The position numbers and the translations under genes were made by a program. Below, piece after piece: positions 53,883 through 61,297 of a stretch of DNA of 64,000 bases; the first letter of the stretch is position 1, and every line of letters starts with the position of its first letter. The notes below the pieces were generated by a model, which was not told the origin of the DNA, ran no database searches, and worked only from the letters and a program-made list of their open reading frames with translations. Origin of the DNA: Streptomyces spinosisporus (GTDB lineage: Bacteria; Actinomycetota; Actinomycetes; Streptomycetales; Streptomycetaceae); contig NZ_JALDAX010000006.1 in NCBI RefSeq assembly GCF_022698145.1, positions 392,426-456,425 on the forward strand. Direction: 5' to 3'.

Positions 53883-53966
53883 GTACCGGCACCGTTCACC
53901 CCGCCTTCACCACAACGACCCCACGGGCGCTCCCCTTTCATCCGACGGGCTCCTAGTCTGGCGCGC

Positions 53967-53987
53967 GGCCCGGAAGCCTTCCGGGCC
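53967..53987 (+). terminator. Hairpin upstream of the GH92 gene
   Basis: GGCCCGGAAG pairs perfectly with CTTCCGGGCC around one base, 85 bp after the ThuA-lectin stop and 27 bp before the GH92 start. It is probably a terminator or leader hairpin. Confidence 0.55.
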
Positions 53988-54014
53988 CACGTCCCGTCAT
54001 CGAAAGGCTCACGC

Positions 54015-56429
54015 ATGCGCCTTCAACGGCTGCGCGCAGCACGGCGATCCGGTGCAAGATCCGCGGCGGTCCTCCTGGCCACGGCCGTGGCCCTGAGCGT
54101 TCCGTTCCCGTCCGTGGGGGCCGACGCCGCCGAGCGTCCGTCCTCGCTCGTCGACCCCCTGATCGGCTCCTCCGGCGGCGGCAACACCTATCCCGGCGCC
54201 ACCCTGCCGTACGGGATGATCGGCTGGTCGCCGACCAGCACCACCGGGGACCAGACGAGCACCGGGGCGGCCAACGGCTACGAGTACAACGCCACCCGCA
54301 TCCGCGGTCTGAGCCTCACCCATGTCAACGGCGCCGGCTGCAACCCCGGCGCGGCAGGGGACGTACCGATCATGCCGTTCGTCGGCGATGTCACGTCCTC
54401 GCCGTCGGCGGACACCAAGGACGCCGTCTACGCGTCCAACTTCTCGCACGCCGACGAGAAGGCGACGCCGGGCCGCTACACCCTCGGCCTCGCGTCCGGC
54501 GCCAAGGCCGACCTCGCGGTCAGCGAGCGCGCGGGCGTCGCCGACTTCAGCTTCCCGGACGACCGTCCGGCCAATCTGCTCTTCCGTGTCTCCAACTCCC
54601 TGAACGGCAGCGAGGATGCGCACGTCGACATCGACGCCGCGCACCGCAAGGTGACCGGCTGGGTGCTGACCGGCGCGTTCTGCGGGCGCCGCGCCAACGG
54701 CGGGGTCAACAACCGCAAGAGCTACTACAAGCTGTACTTCAGCGCCTCCTTCGACCGTGCCTTCTCCTCGACCGGCACCTGGAAGGACGCGACCGTCTCC
54801 CCCGGCTCGACCTCCGCCTCCGGCGGGGAGGGCTATGCGACGGGCGCGGACCGGGCCGGGCGCGGCTCCGGCGGCTGGGTCGGCTTCGACACCAGCGCTG
54901 ACAACGATGTCCACATGCGGATCGGCATCTCCTACGTCAGTCAGAAGGGCGCCGAGGCCAATCTGCGCGAGGAGATCCCGGCGCACGCGAGCGTCGCGCA
55001 GGTCGCCGAGGCGGGAGCGCGGGCCTGGGACCGTGAACTGGACGTGGTCCGCGTGCGGGGCGGCAGCGCGGCCCGCCGCCAGACCTTCTACACGGCGCTC
55101 TATCACTCCCTGATGCAGCCCAACCTGATCAGCGACACCGACGGCCGCTACTGGGGCATGGACCAGGCCGTCCACCGGCTGGCCCGCGGACAGCGCGCGC
55201 AGTACAGCAACTTCTCGGGCTGGGACCAGTACCGGGCCCAGATCCAGCTGCTCGCCCTGCTCAAGCCCACCGTGGCGGGCGACTTCGCCCAGTCCCTCTA
55301 CAACTTCGCCCAGCAGAACGGCGGAGTGTGGGACCGCTGGGTGCACATCAGCGGCGCCACCCACGTCATGACCGGCGACCCCTCGGCGGCGACCCTGGCC
55401 ACCTTCTACGCCATGGGGGTGCGCAACTTCGACTACAAGGGCGCCTTCGACTCCCTGGTCCGGCAGGCCACGGTGCCCAACCCCGACGGACTCTCGGACG
55501 CCGGCTGCCCCGGCCAGTGCGTCGGTCAACGCCCCAATCTGGCCCAGTACTTGAGTTCCCACTACGCAGCCCAGGACGTGTGCCACTGCTGGGGCGGGGC
55601 CGCCGAGACCCTGGAGGACGCCGTCGCCGACTCCGCGCTCGCCCAGTGGGCGAAGCTGCTGGGGCGGGACACCGAGGCCAAGGTCTTCAGCGAGCGCGGC
55701 GGTTACTGGCGCAACGTCTTCAACCCGGACACCGGGTACATCCAGGCCCGCAAGCTCGACGGTTCGTGGGTGACGCCGTTCAGCCCGGGCAGCGACCTCG
55801 GCTTCGCACAGGGCACGAGCGCGACGTACACCTGGATGGTGCCGCAGGACGTCCAGGGCCTCGCCGACGCGATGGGCGGACGTGAGGCGGGGGCCGACCG
55901 GCTCGACGGCTTCTTCCACAAGGCCGACGGCTCCTGGTCGGTGCGGGGCGGCGACGCGCTGCGCTACGACCCCACCAACGAGCCCGGAATCCACGCGCCT
56001 TGGCTCTACAACGCCCTGGGACAGCCCTGGAAGACGCAGGCGACCGTGCGGCAGATCGTCGACACCGTGTACGGCACCGGGCCCTCGGGCCTGCCCGGCA
56101 ACGACGACCTGGGCACCATGTCCGCCTGGTACGTCTTCTCCGCGCTCGGCATCTACCCGCAGACACCGGGCACCGCGCGCATGCTGCTGGGCGCACCGGT
56201 CTTCCCCTCGGCCGTGATCGACCGGCCGGGCCGCAAGGACATCGTGATCACGGCACCGGACGCCGACGACACCCACATCTACGTCGACGCCGTACGCCTC
56301 GGTGGCCGCACCCTCGACCGGTCGTGGACCGGCCCGGGCCTGCCCCTCTCCGGCGGACGGCTCGACTTCCGGCTCGCGGAACAGCCGAACACCCAATGGG
56401 CGACGAACCCGGCCACTTTGCCCGAGTGA
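54015..56429 (+). CDS. Secreted GH92 alpha-1,2-mannosidase
   Basis: The 804-residue precursor has a signal peptide (RSGARSAAVLLATAVALSVPFPSVGADAA) and then a complete GH92 two-domain structure. It starts SLVDPLIGSSGGGNTYPGATLPYGMIGWSP. It has SLTHVNGAGCNPGAAGDVPIMPF, FYTALYHSLMQPNLISDTDGRYWGMD, the (alpha/alpha)6 barrel segment SGWDQYRAQIQLLALL, and NEPGIHAPWLYN and GNDDLGTMSAWYVFSALGIYP, where the calcium and catalytic acids lie. Many streptomycete GH92 enzymes carry extra lectin or CBM32 modules; this one is the bare catalytic unit. GAAAGG is well placed before ATG. It would trim mannose from yeast or fungal mannan and mannoproteins. Confidence 0.94.
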   Translation: MRLQRLRAARRSGARSAAVLLATAVALSVPFPSVGADAAERPSSLVDPLIGSSGGGNTYPGATLPYGMIGWSPTSTTGDQTSTGAANGYEYNATRIRGLSLTHVNGAGCNPGAAGDVPIMPFVGDVTSSPSADTKDAVYASNFSHADEKATPGRYTLGLASGAKADLAVSERAGVADFSFPDDRPANLLFRVSNSLNGSEDAHVDIDAAHRKVTGWVLTGAFCGRRANGGVNNRKSYYKLYFSASFDRAFSSTGTWKDATVSPGSTSASGGEGYATGADRAGRGSGGWVGFDTSADNDVHMRIGISYVSQKGAEANLREEIPAHASVAQVAEAGARAWDRELDVVRVRGGSAARRQTFYTALYHSLMQPNLISDTDGRYWGMDQAVHRLARGQRAQYSNFSGWDQYRAQIQLLALLKPTVAGDFAQSLYNFAQQNGGVWDRWVHISGATHVMTGDPSAATLATFYAMGVRNFDYKGAFDSLVRQATVPNPDGLSDAGCPGQCVGQRPNLAQYLSSHYAAQDVCHCWGGAAETLEDAVADSALAQWAKLLGRDTEAKVFSERGGYWRNVFNPDTGYIQARKLDGSWVTPFSPGSDLGFAQGTSATYTWMVPQDVQGLADAMGGREAGADRLDGFFHKADGSWSVRGGDALRYDPTNEPGIHAPWLYNALGQPWKTQATVRQIVDTVYGTGPSGLPGNDDLGTMSAWYVFSALGIYPQTPGTARMLLGAPVFPSAVIDRPGRKDIVITAPDADDTHIYVDAVRLGGRTLDRSWTGPGLPLSGGRLDFRLAEQPNTQWATNPATLPE

Positions 56430-56457
56430 GCTGAGCCCGGCCGGGTTGCGAACCCCC

Positions 56458-56528
56458 GACCTCCCGGCATGCTGAACGGCGGCCGTCGTATGCCACCACT
56501 GCGTGGACGACGGCCGCCCCGGGAGGTC
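56458..56528. promoter_or_regulatory. Long two-part inverted repeat covering a ribosome-binding site
   Basis: Outer arms GACCTCCCGG (56458-56467) and CCGGGAGGTC (56519-56528) and inner arms GGCGGCCGTCGT (56478-56489) and ACGACGGCCGCC (56507-56518) are both perfect, with a 10-nt left bulge and 17-nt loop. The right outer arm contains the GGGAGG ribosome site of the reductase fragment starting at 56532. It may instead terminate GH92 transcription. Confidence 0.65.
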
Positions 56529-56531
56529 GCC

Positions 56532-56828
56532 ATGAGGGCCGACGAGCCGGTGCCGCCGGGCCGCACCGGGCTGCGCGTCAGCCGTCTCGGCCTGGGCCTC
56601 GCGTCACTGGGCGGGCTGTTCACGCCCGTCACCGACCGGGACGCCACCGCCGTCCTCGACCGTGCCTGGCGGTCGGGCATCCGGCTGTGCGACCCCGGTC
56701 CCGTCCGGGTTCTGGCCGGCCGCCGAGGCCGTCGGCCTGCTGCCCGCGCCCTCGCCCTCGCCCTCGCCCGGTTGATCCCCGACGGCCGTCCGGGAGCCGT
56801 ACAGGCGTTCCCTACGATGAACCGGTGA
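56532..56828 (+). pseudogene. Truncated aldo/keto reductase N-terminus
   Basis: From ATG 56532, with GGGAGG at ideal distance, the frame reads RTGLRVSRLGLGLASLGGLFTPVTDRDATAVLDRAWRSGIRLCDPGP. This is a convincing start of an aldo/keto reductase of the D-threo-aldose dehydrogenase type, where F-D-T-A-P-x-Y should follow. Instead it turns into Arg/Ala-rich sequence and stops at 56828, about 98 residues in all versus about 320 expected. A second frame nearby reads SGFWPAAEAVGLLPAP, hinting at a frameshift before the loss. The remaining two thirds, including the catalytic residues, are absent. The pmt start lies inside its last codons. Confidence 0.7.
56813..56818 (+). promoter_or_regulatory. -10 hexamer of a probable leaderless pmt transcript
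   Basis: TACGAT ends 6 nt before the GTG at 56825, without a ribosome site. A matching -35 is not evident. Confidence 0.45.
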
Positions 56829-58555
56829 CGAGTGACACCCCCACACGGGCCGGCACCGACGAGGACGCCCGCCGCGCCGCGCAGCCCGCGGCCACCTCCT
56901 GGGCACAGCGCCTGCGCCGGTTCGGCTATACGCCGGCCTCACGCACCGACACCCGCGAGCACCTGGCTCCCGCTTTCCCCGAACCGGGCACCCGTGTCTG
57001 GCGAACGCTGGGCCTGGGGCCGGACCTGGCCCGGCGCGTCGCGGGATCCATGGGCTGGGTGGGCCCGGTCCTCGTCGCCGTGCTCGCCGGAGTGCTCCGG
57101 TTCTGGCGGCTCGGCAGCCCGCGCGCCGTGGTCTTCGACGAGACGTTCTACGCCAAGGACGCCTGGTCGATGCTCCGGCTCGGCTACGAGGGCAGCTGGC
57201 CCGACCGCAAGGTCGCCGATCCGCAGATCCTGGCGCACCCGCAGGTGATCCCGCTCTCCGACACCGGCAGCTTCGTCGCGCACCCGCCGATGGGCAAGTG
57301 GGTGATCGCCGTCGGGGAGCAGTTGTTCGGCCTCGACCCGGTCGGCTGGCGGTTCATGACGGCCCTGCTCGGCACGCTGTCGGTGCTCATGCTGTGCCGA
57401 ATAGGACGCCGGCTGTTCCGCTCGACGCTGCTGGGCTGTCTGGCCGGAGCACTGCTCGCGGTGGACGGTCTGCACTTCGTGATGAGCCGCACCGCCCTGC
57501 TCGACCTGGTGGTCATGTTCTTCGCGCTCGCGGCCTTCGGCTGTCTGCTCATCGACCGGGACCGGGCGCGGGCCCGCCTCGCGGCAGCCCTGCCCGTCGG
57601 CGAGGACGGCTTCGCACGGCCCGACGAGCACACCGGTGAGCGGGTCGGTCTCGGCCCGCGTCCCTGGCGGCTCGCGGCCGGAGTCCTGCTGGGGCTGGCC
57701 GCCGCGAGCAAGTGGAACGGCCTGTACTTCCTCGTCTTCTTCACCGCCCTGACCCTTCTGTGGGACGTCGGCTCCCGCCGCGTGGCGGGCGCCCACCGCC
57801 CCTACCAGGCCGTACTGCGCAAGGACTTCGGCTGGTCGGTGCTCTCCCTGGTCCCGGTCGCCGTGCTGACGTACCTGGCGACCTGGACCGGCTGGTTCCT
57901 CTCCGACAAGGGCTACGGCCGCCACTGGGCGGACGGCCGCGGCGGCACCTGGTCGTGGATCCCCGCTCCGCTGCGCAGCCTGTGGCACTACGAGCATGCC
58001 GTCTACGAGTTCAACATCGGCCTGCACACCCCGCACCGCTACCAGTCCAACCCCTGGAGCTGGCTGGTCCAGGGGCGGCCCGTGGCCTTCTACTACGAGT
58101 CGCCCAAGTCCGGGGAGCAGGGCTGCCACGCGGCCTCCGGCTGCTCGCAGGAGATCCTCGGCCTGGGCACCCCGCTGCTGTGGTGGGCGGCCTGCGCCGC
58201 CGTGGTCTACCTCCTGTTCCGGTGGGCGCTGCGCCGGGACTGGCGTGCGGGCGCGATCCTGTGCGCGGTGGCCGCCGGGTATCTCCCCTGGTTCAACTAC
58301 CAGGACCGCACGATCTTCTCGTTCTACGCCGTCGCCTTCGTGCCGTACCTCTGTCTGGCCGTGGCCATGATGGTGGGCGCCCTGCTCGGGCCGTCCGGCG
58401 CGAACGAGCGGCGCCGGCTGGTCGGAGCGGTGAGCGCGGGCGTGCTGGTGCTGCTGATCGTGTGGAACTTCATCTACTTCTATCCGATCTACACGGGCAC
58501 GACGATCCCGTACTCCGACTGGCACGCCCGGATGTGGCTGGACACCTGGATCTGA
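56825..58555 (+). CDS. pmt: Protein O-mannosyltransferase (GT39)
   Basis: This 576-residue membrane protein has about ten helices. It matches the bacterial Pmt family: VVFDETFYAKDAWSMLRLGYEGSWP with the catalytic Asp-Glu pair in the first loop, AHPPMGKWVIAVGEQLFGLDPVGWRF, MSRTALLDLVVMFFALAAFGCLLIDRDRAR, and the C-terminal FNYQDRTIFSFYAVAFVPYLCLAV. It transfers mannose from polyprenyl phosphate mannose to Ser/Thr of proteins being exported through Sec, as in Streptomyces and Mycobacterium. It ends WLDTWI. In several Streptomyces genomes as I remember them, pmt stands beside rsmI, which is not seen here; this could be a relocated copy or simply a different gene order. Confidence 0.94.
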   Translation: MTSDTPTRAGTDEDARRAAQPAATSWAQRLRRFGYTPASRTDTREHLAPAFPEPGTRVWRTLGLGPDLARRVAGSMGWVGPVLVAVLAGVLRFWRLGSPRAVVFDETFYAKDAWSMLRLGYEGSWPDRKVADPQILAHPQVIPLSDTGSFVAHPPMGKWVIAVGEQLFGLDPVGWRFMTALLGTLSVLMLCRIGRRLFRSTLLGCLAGALLAVDGLHFVMSRTALLDLVVMFFALAAFGCLLIDRDRARARLAAALPVGEDGFARPDEHTGERVGLGPRPWRLAAGVLLGLAAASKWNGLYFLVFFTALTLLWDVGSRRVAGAHRPYQAVLRKDFGWSVLSLVPVAVLTYLATWTGWFLSDKGYGRHWADGRGGTWSWIPAPLRSLWHYEHAVYEFNIGLHTPHRYQSNPWSWLVQGRPVAFYYESPKSGEQGCHAASGCSQEILGLGTPLLWWAACAAVVYLLFRWALRRDWRAGAILCAVAAGYLPWFNYQDRTIFSFYAVAFVPYLCLAVAMMVGALLGPSGANERRRLVGAVSAGVLVLLIVWNFIYFYPIYTGTTIPYSDWHARMWLDTWI

Positions 58556-58579
58556 GACGGGAGTGGGAGCTCGTGGTCG

Positions 58580-59212
58580 TCACAGCGTCTCCAACTCCCC
58601 TGTCGTACGGCCGAGATAGGTGACCGGGCCGGGGTCCGGCACATCGATCTCGTGGAAGCCGAGACGGTCGTAGAAGGCCCTGGCCGGGGTGTTGGCCGTG
58701 ACCATGCACAGGTGCACGGCGGGCACACCCCGGTCGTGCAGGGCCGCGAGGAGGGTGCGCATCAGGGCACGGCCGTGACCGCGGCCCTGCCAGGCGGGGA
58801 GCAGATCGATGTGCAGATGGGCCGGGTGCGCGGCGACCTCGGGGACGATCATCCGCTCCGGTTCGTGGAGGAGCGGGATCATGGCCTCGTCCGGGGTGCG
58901 CGGCGGTCCGGCGGGCTCCGGGTAGCGGTCCGCGACCAGGGGCAGCCACTTCGAGCGGAAGGCCTCGACGAAGCGGGGTGTGTCGGCGGTGCCGAGGACG
59001 TAGCCGACCGCCTCACCCTCTCCGTCGTCGAGGACGAAGGCCAGCTCCGGTTCCAGGTGGACGTACGGAGCCGCGAAGATCGTCGGGAAGATGGTGGGGT
59101 CGGCGTAGACGGGCCTGCTGTCCTGGCCGTTGTGCGCGGTGCGGATGCAGATGTCGTCGAGGGCCGCGCGGTCGTCGGGGCGGTACGGGCGGATGGCGGG
59201 AGTCGGAGTCAT
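58580..59212 (-). CDS. GNAT-family acetyltransferase, O-GlcNAcase HAT-like group
   Basis: The 210-residue protein opens AIRPYRPDDRAALDDICIRTAHNGQDSRPVYADP and contains FAAPYVHLEPELAFVLDDG, then HPAHLHIDLLPAWQGRGHGRALMRTLLAAL with the acetyl-CoA loop Q-G-R-G-H-G, and NTPARAFYDRLGFHEID. This pattern belongs to the group that, from memory, includes a structurally studied Streptomyces acetyltransferase related to the pseudo-HAT domain of human O-GlcNAcase. The substrate is unknown. The ATG at 59212 is chosen over an upstream codon that would read through the palindrome at 59232-59245. That palindrome, a perfect CebR-type operator, lies 20 bp upstream of the start. Confidence 0.9.
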   Translation of the reverse strand: MTPTPAIRPYRPDDRAALDDICIRTAHNGQDSRPVYADPTIFPTIFAAPYVHLEPELAFVLDDGEGEAVGYVLGTADTPRFVEAFRSKWLPLVADRYPEPAGPPRTPDEAMIPLLHEPERMIVPEVAAHPAHLHIDLLPAWQGRGHGRALMRTLLAALHDRGVPAVHLCMVTANTPARAFYDRLGFHEIDVPDPGPVTYLGRTTGELETL

Positions 59213-59231
59213 CGCAGCATCGTCGCCCCTT

Positions 59232-59245
59232 TGGGAGCGCTCCCA
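59232..59245. promoter_or_regulatory. Perfect CebR-type operator
   Basis: TGGGAGCGCTCCCA is the exact 14-bp palindrome recognised by CebR, the LacI-family cellobiose/cello-oligosaccharide sensor of Streptomyces (also MalR-like regulators use similar sites). It sits 20 bp before the GNAT start codon and 80 bp after the phospholipase gene end. Confidence 0.8.
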
Positions 59246-59323
59246 CAAGAGTGTGGGTGCGGGCGCGGGCCCTTGCCGTGCGGGTGAGGGCCCGGGCGTT
59301 GGGCCCGGGCCCTCGCGCCGGTG

Positions 59324-60751
59324 TCACACGTGCGGTCGGCGGCCCCGCTCCTGGTGCGGGAACTTCTGGTCGGCCCCGGGAAGCGTGGGCTTGGGGAGGG
59401 TCGCCACCTCCTCCTTCGCCTTCTCCAGCTGCTCCGCCGTGTCGTCGGGCAGGCGCGGCGAGCGCGGGCGGGCGTCTCGGAAGCGGAAGGCCGTCGTGAA
59501 GTCGCCGAAGGTCTCGCGCCGCCAGTCGCTGACGTTGGGCTCCTCGACCCCTGTGAAGCGCTCCAGGAACTGCAGCGCGGAGGTGTGGTCGAAGGCCTCC
59601 GAGGCGACCCAACCGCCCACGGTCCAGGGCGAGATGATGATCGCCGGGACCCGGAACCCGCCGCCGATCGGGAGCCCCTGGATGACCTCGTCGGGCGTCC
59701 CCGCGGGCGGCGTCGGCGGCGCCACGTGGTCGAACAGGCCGTCGTTCTCGTCGTAGTTGAGGATGAACGCCGTCTTGCGCCACACCTTGGGGTTGGCGGC
59801 GATCGCCTCGATCTTCGAGGCGACGAAGTCGGCGCCCGCGGCGGGCAGGTAGTCGGGGTGCTCGGACTGGTAGCTGGTCGGCATGATCCAGCTGACCGCC
59901 GGCAGCCGGTCGTTGCGGGCGTCGTCCTCGAAGGTGCCCTCGGGCTGCGGGCGTACGCCGCGCTCATACAGGTCGGAGCCGGGCTGCGCGTTCTTGAACG
60001 TCGCGAACTGCTCCAGCATGTTGCAGCCGTAGTCGTCGTCCTGCTGATACACCTTCCAGCTGACGCCCGCGGCCTGGAGACGCTCGGCGTACGTCGTCCA
60101 GCGGTACGGCGTCGGCGCGACGTTGCTGATGATCGGGCCGCCCTGGGTGCCGCCCGGGTCGATCGAACCGGTCATCCACATCAGGCGGTTGGGCCAGGTG
60201 GGGCCGAAGACGGAGCAGTAGTAGTTGTCGCAGATGGTGAAGGTCTCGGCGAGCGCGAACTGGAACGGTATGTCCTCGCGCGTGTAATAGCCCATGACGT
60301 AGGGGCCGTTGACGCCGTCGGCCTTGCGGTGGGCCGGCAGCCACTGGTCCATCCTGCCGCCGTTCCAGGCCTGGTGCTGCACGGACCAGGCGTGGCTGGT
60401 GGAGGGGATCGCCTGTGCGCTGGACTTGTGCGTGTCGAGGTGGAAGGGCAGGAGATAGCCCTTCGGGTTCACGGAGTCGGGCTGGTAGAAGACGGATCGC
60501 CCGTTGTCGAGCCTGAGCGCGTGCTGGTCGCCGAAGCCGCGGACACCCGAGAGGGTGCCGAAGTAGTGGTCGAAGGACCGGTTCTCCTGCATCAGCATGA
60601 CGACGTGCTCGATGTCGCGCAGCGAGCCGTTCTTCGGCGGCTCGGCGGCGACGGCCTTCTGGACGCTCGGCGGCAGGAGGGAGAGGGCCGCGGCACCGCC
60701 CAGCGCACCGGCGGCCGAACCCAGGAGTCTACGGCGTGTCAACTCGGCCAT
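59324..60751 (-). CDS. Tat-exported phospholipase C/acid phosphatase-family protein
   Basis: The 475-residue precursor starts with a twin-arginine signal (LTRRRLLGSAAGALGGAAALSLLPP). The mature protein begins IEHVVMLMQENRSFDHYFGTLSGVRGFGD, the phosphoesterase family motif whose Glu-Asn contribute to the metal/catalytic site. It also has WPNRLMWMTGSIDP, PHxLP-like spacing and FILNYDENDGLFDHVAPPTPPAGT with further metal ligands. This family (PF04185) includes bacterial phosphocholine-preferring phospholipases C and AcpA acid phosphatases. The C-terminal ~120 residues of the longer PLC-N type are missing, so a shorter phosphatase-like member is likely. It is probably induced for phosphate or lipid scavenging (inference). 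The ATG at 60751 follows AAGGGG. Confidence 0.9.
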   Translation of the reverse strand: MAELTRRRLLGSAAGALGGAAALSLLPPSVQKAVAAEPPKNGSLRDIEHVVMLMQENRSFDHYFGTLSGVRGFGDQHALRLDNGRSVFYQPDSVNPKGYLLPFHLDTHKSSAQAIPSTSHAWSVQHQAWNGGRMDQWLPAHRKADGVNGPYVMGYYTREDIPFQFALAETFTICDNYYCSVFGPTWPNRLMWMTGSIDPGGTQGGPIISNVAPTPYRWTTYAERLQAAGVSWKVYQQDDDYGCNMLEQFATFKNAQPGSDLYERGVRPQPEGTFEDDARNDRLPAVSWIMPTSYQSEHPDYLPAAGADFVASKIEAIAANPKVWRKTAFILNYDENDGLFDHVAPPTPPAGTPDEVIQGLPIGGGFRVPAIIISPWTVGGWVASEAFDHTSALQFLERFTGVEEPNVSDWRRETFGDFTTAFRFRDARPRSPRLPDDTAEQLEKAKEEVATLPKPTLPGADQKFPHQERGRRPHV

Positions 60752-61297
60752 GATTGCCCCTTCTTGAGCGAAACGAGCTCTGCGGAGTGAGGGCCGGCCC
60801 GCCGGGGGGGTCGCGGGCCGTCGATCACTCTCCGCCCGGGACGACGGGGCCCGTCAGGGGCTGCTGATGAACATGCGGCCAATGCACGGGGAGGAGTTGG
60901 CCAAGCCGTGACTTGGAACACCGGGGTGTTGCTTGGGTGTTGGTTGGTGTTGGGGGGTGGGGGTTGTTGTGGGTGCGGTCACGCTCCAGAGGGGGCGATC
61001 ACATCCGGAACGGTTCGCCACGCCCGACGGACCCGGTCATGCCCCAGAAGGTTGGATCACGCTCCGCACTGATCAACCGCACCCCGGGTTCGCGACGCCC
61101 GCCCGGAAGCCCGGTCACGCCCCGGTGCTCCGTGCCGGAGGTGAGGTCTCGGTCCGCGGCCATGGCGGCGCACCCGTGCGATGCCGGGAGGCGTGATTCT
61201 CCTGCGGGCTGCGTCCGCCCAGGTGCGCCCGGGCCCCCTCGTGGCGCATTCTTGCTGTGTCACCCGTCGGGCGGCGGGCATGGACGAGGTAGGGCCG
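60752..61297. other. Gene-free region with G-rich tract and repeated GGnTCACnYYCC motifs
   Basis: No family-like coding sequence is seen. Positions 60921-60976 form a G/T-rich tract with runs of up to six G, able to form a G-quadruplex. After it, five degenerate copies of a motif like CGGTCACGCTCC occur at about 60976, 60996, 61034, 61054 and 61112. The last ~170 bp lead into the phosphatase gene; GAGGT before the start at 61298 is its likely ribosome site. Confidence 0.5.

Noticed and set aside
54009..56396. 795-codon frame antisense to the GH92 gene
   Set aside because: Shadow of GH92; no ribosome site or family similarity.
56687..56824. N-terminal extension of Pmt starting at 56687
   Set aside because: The extension is Arg/Pro-rich, overlaps the reductase remnant, and the GTG at 56825 has a -10 element at leaderless spacing.
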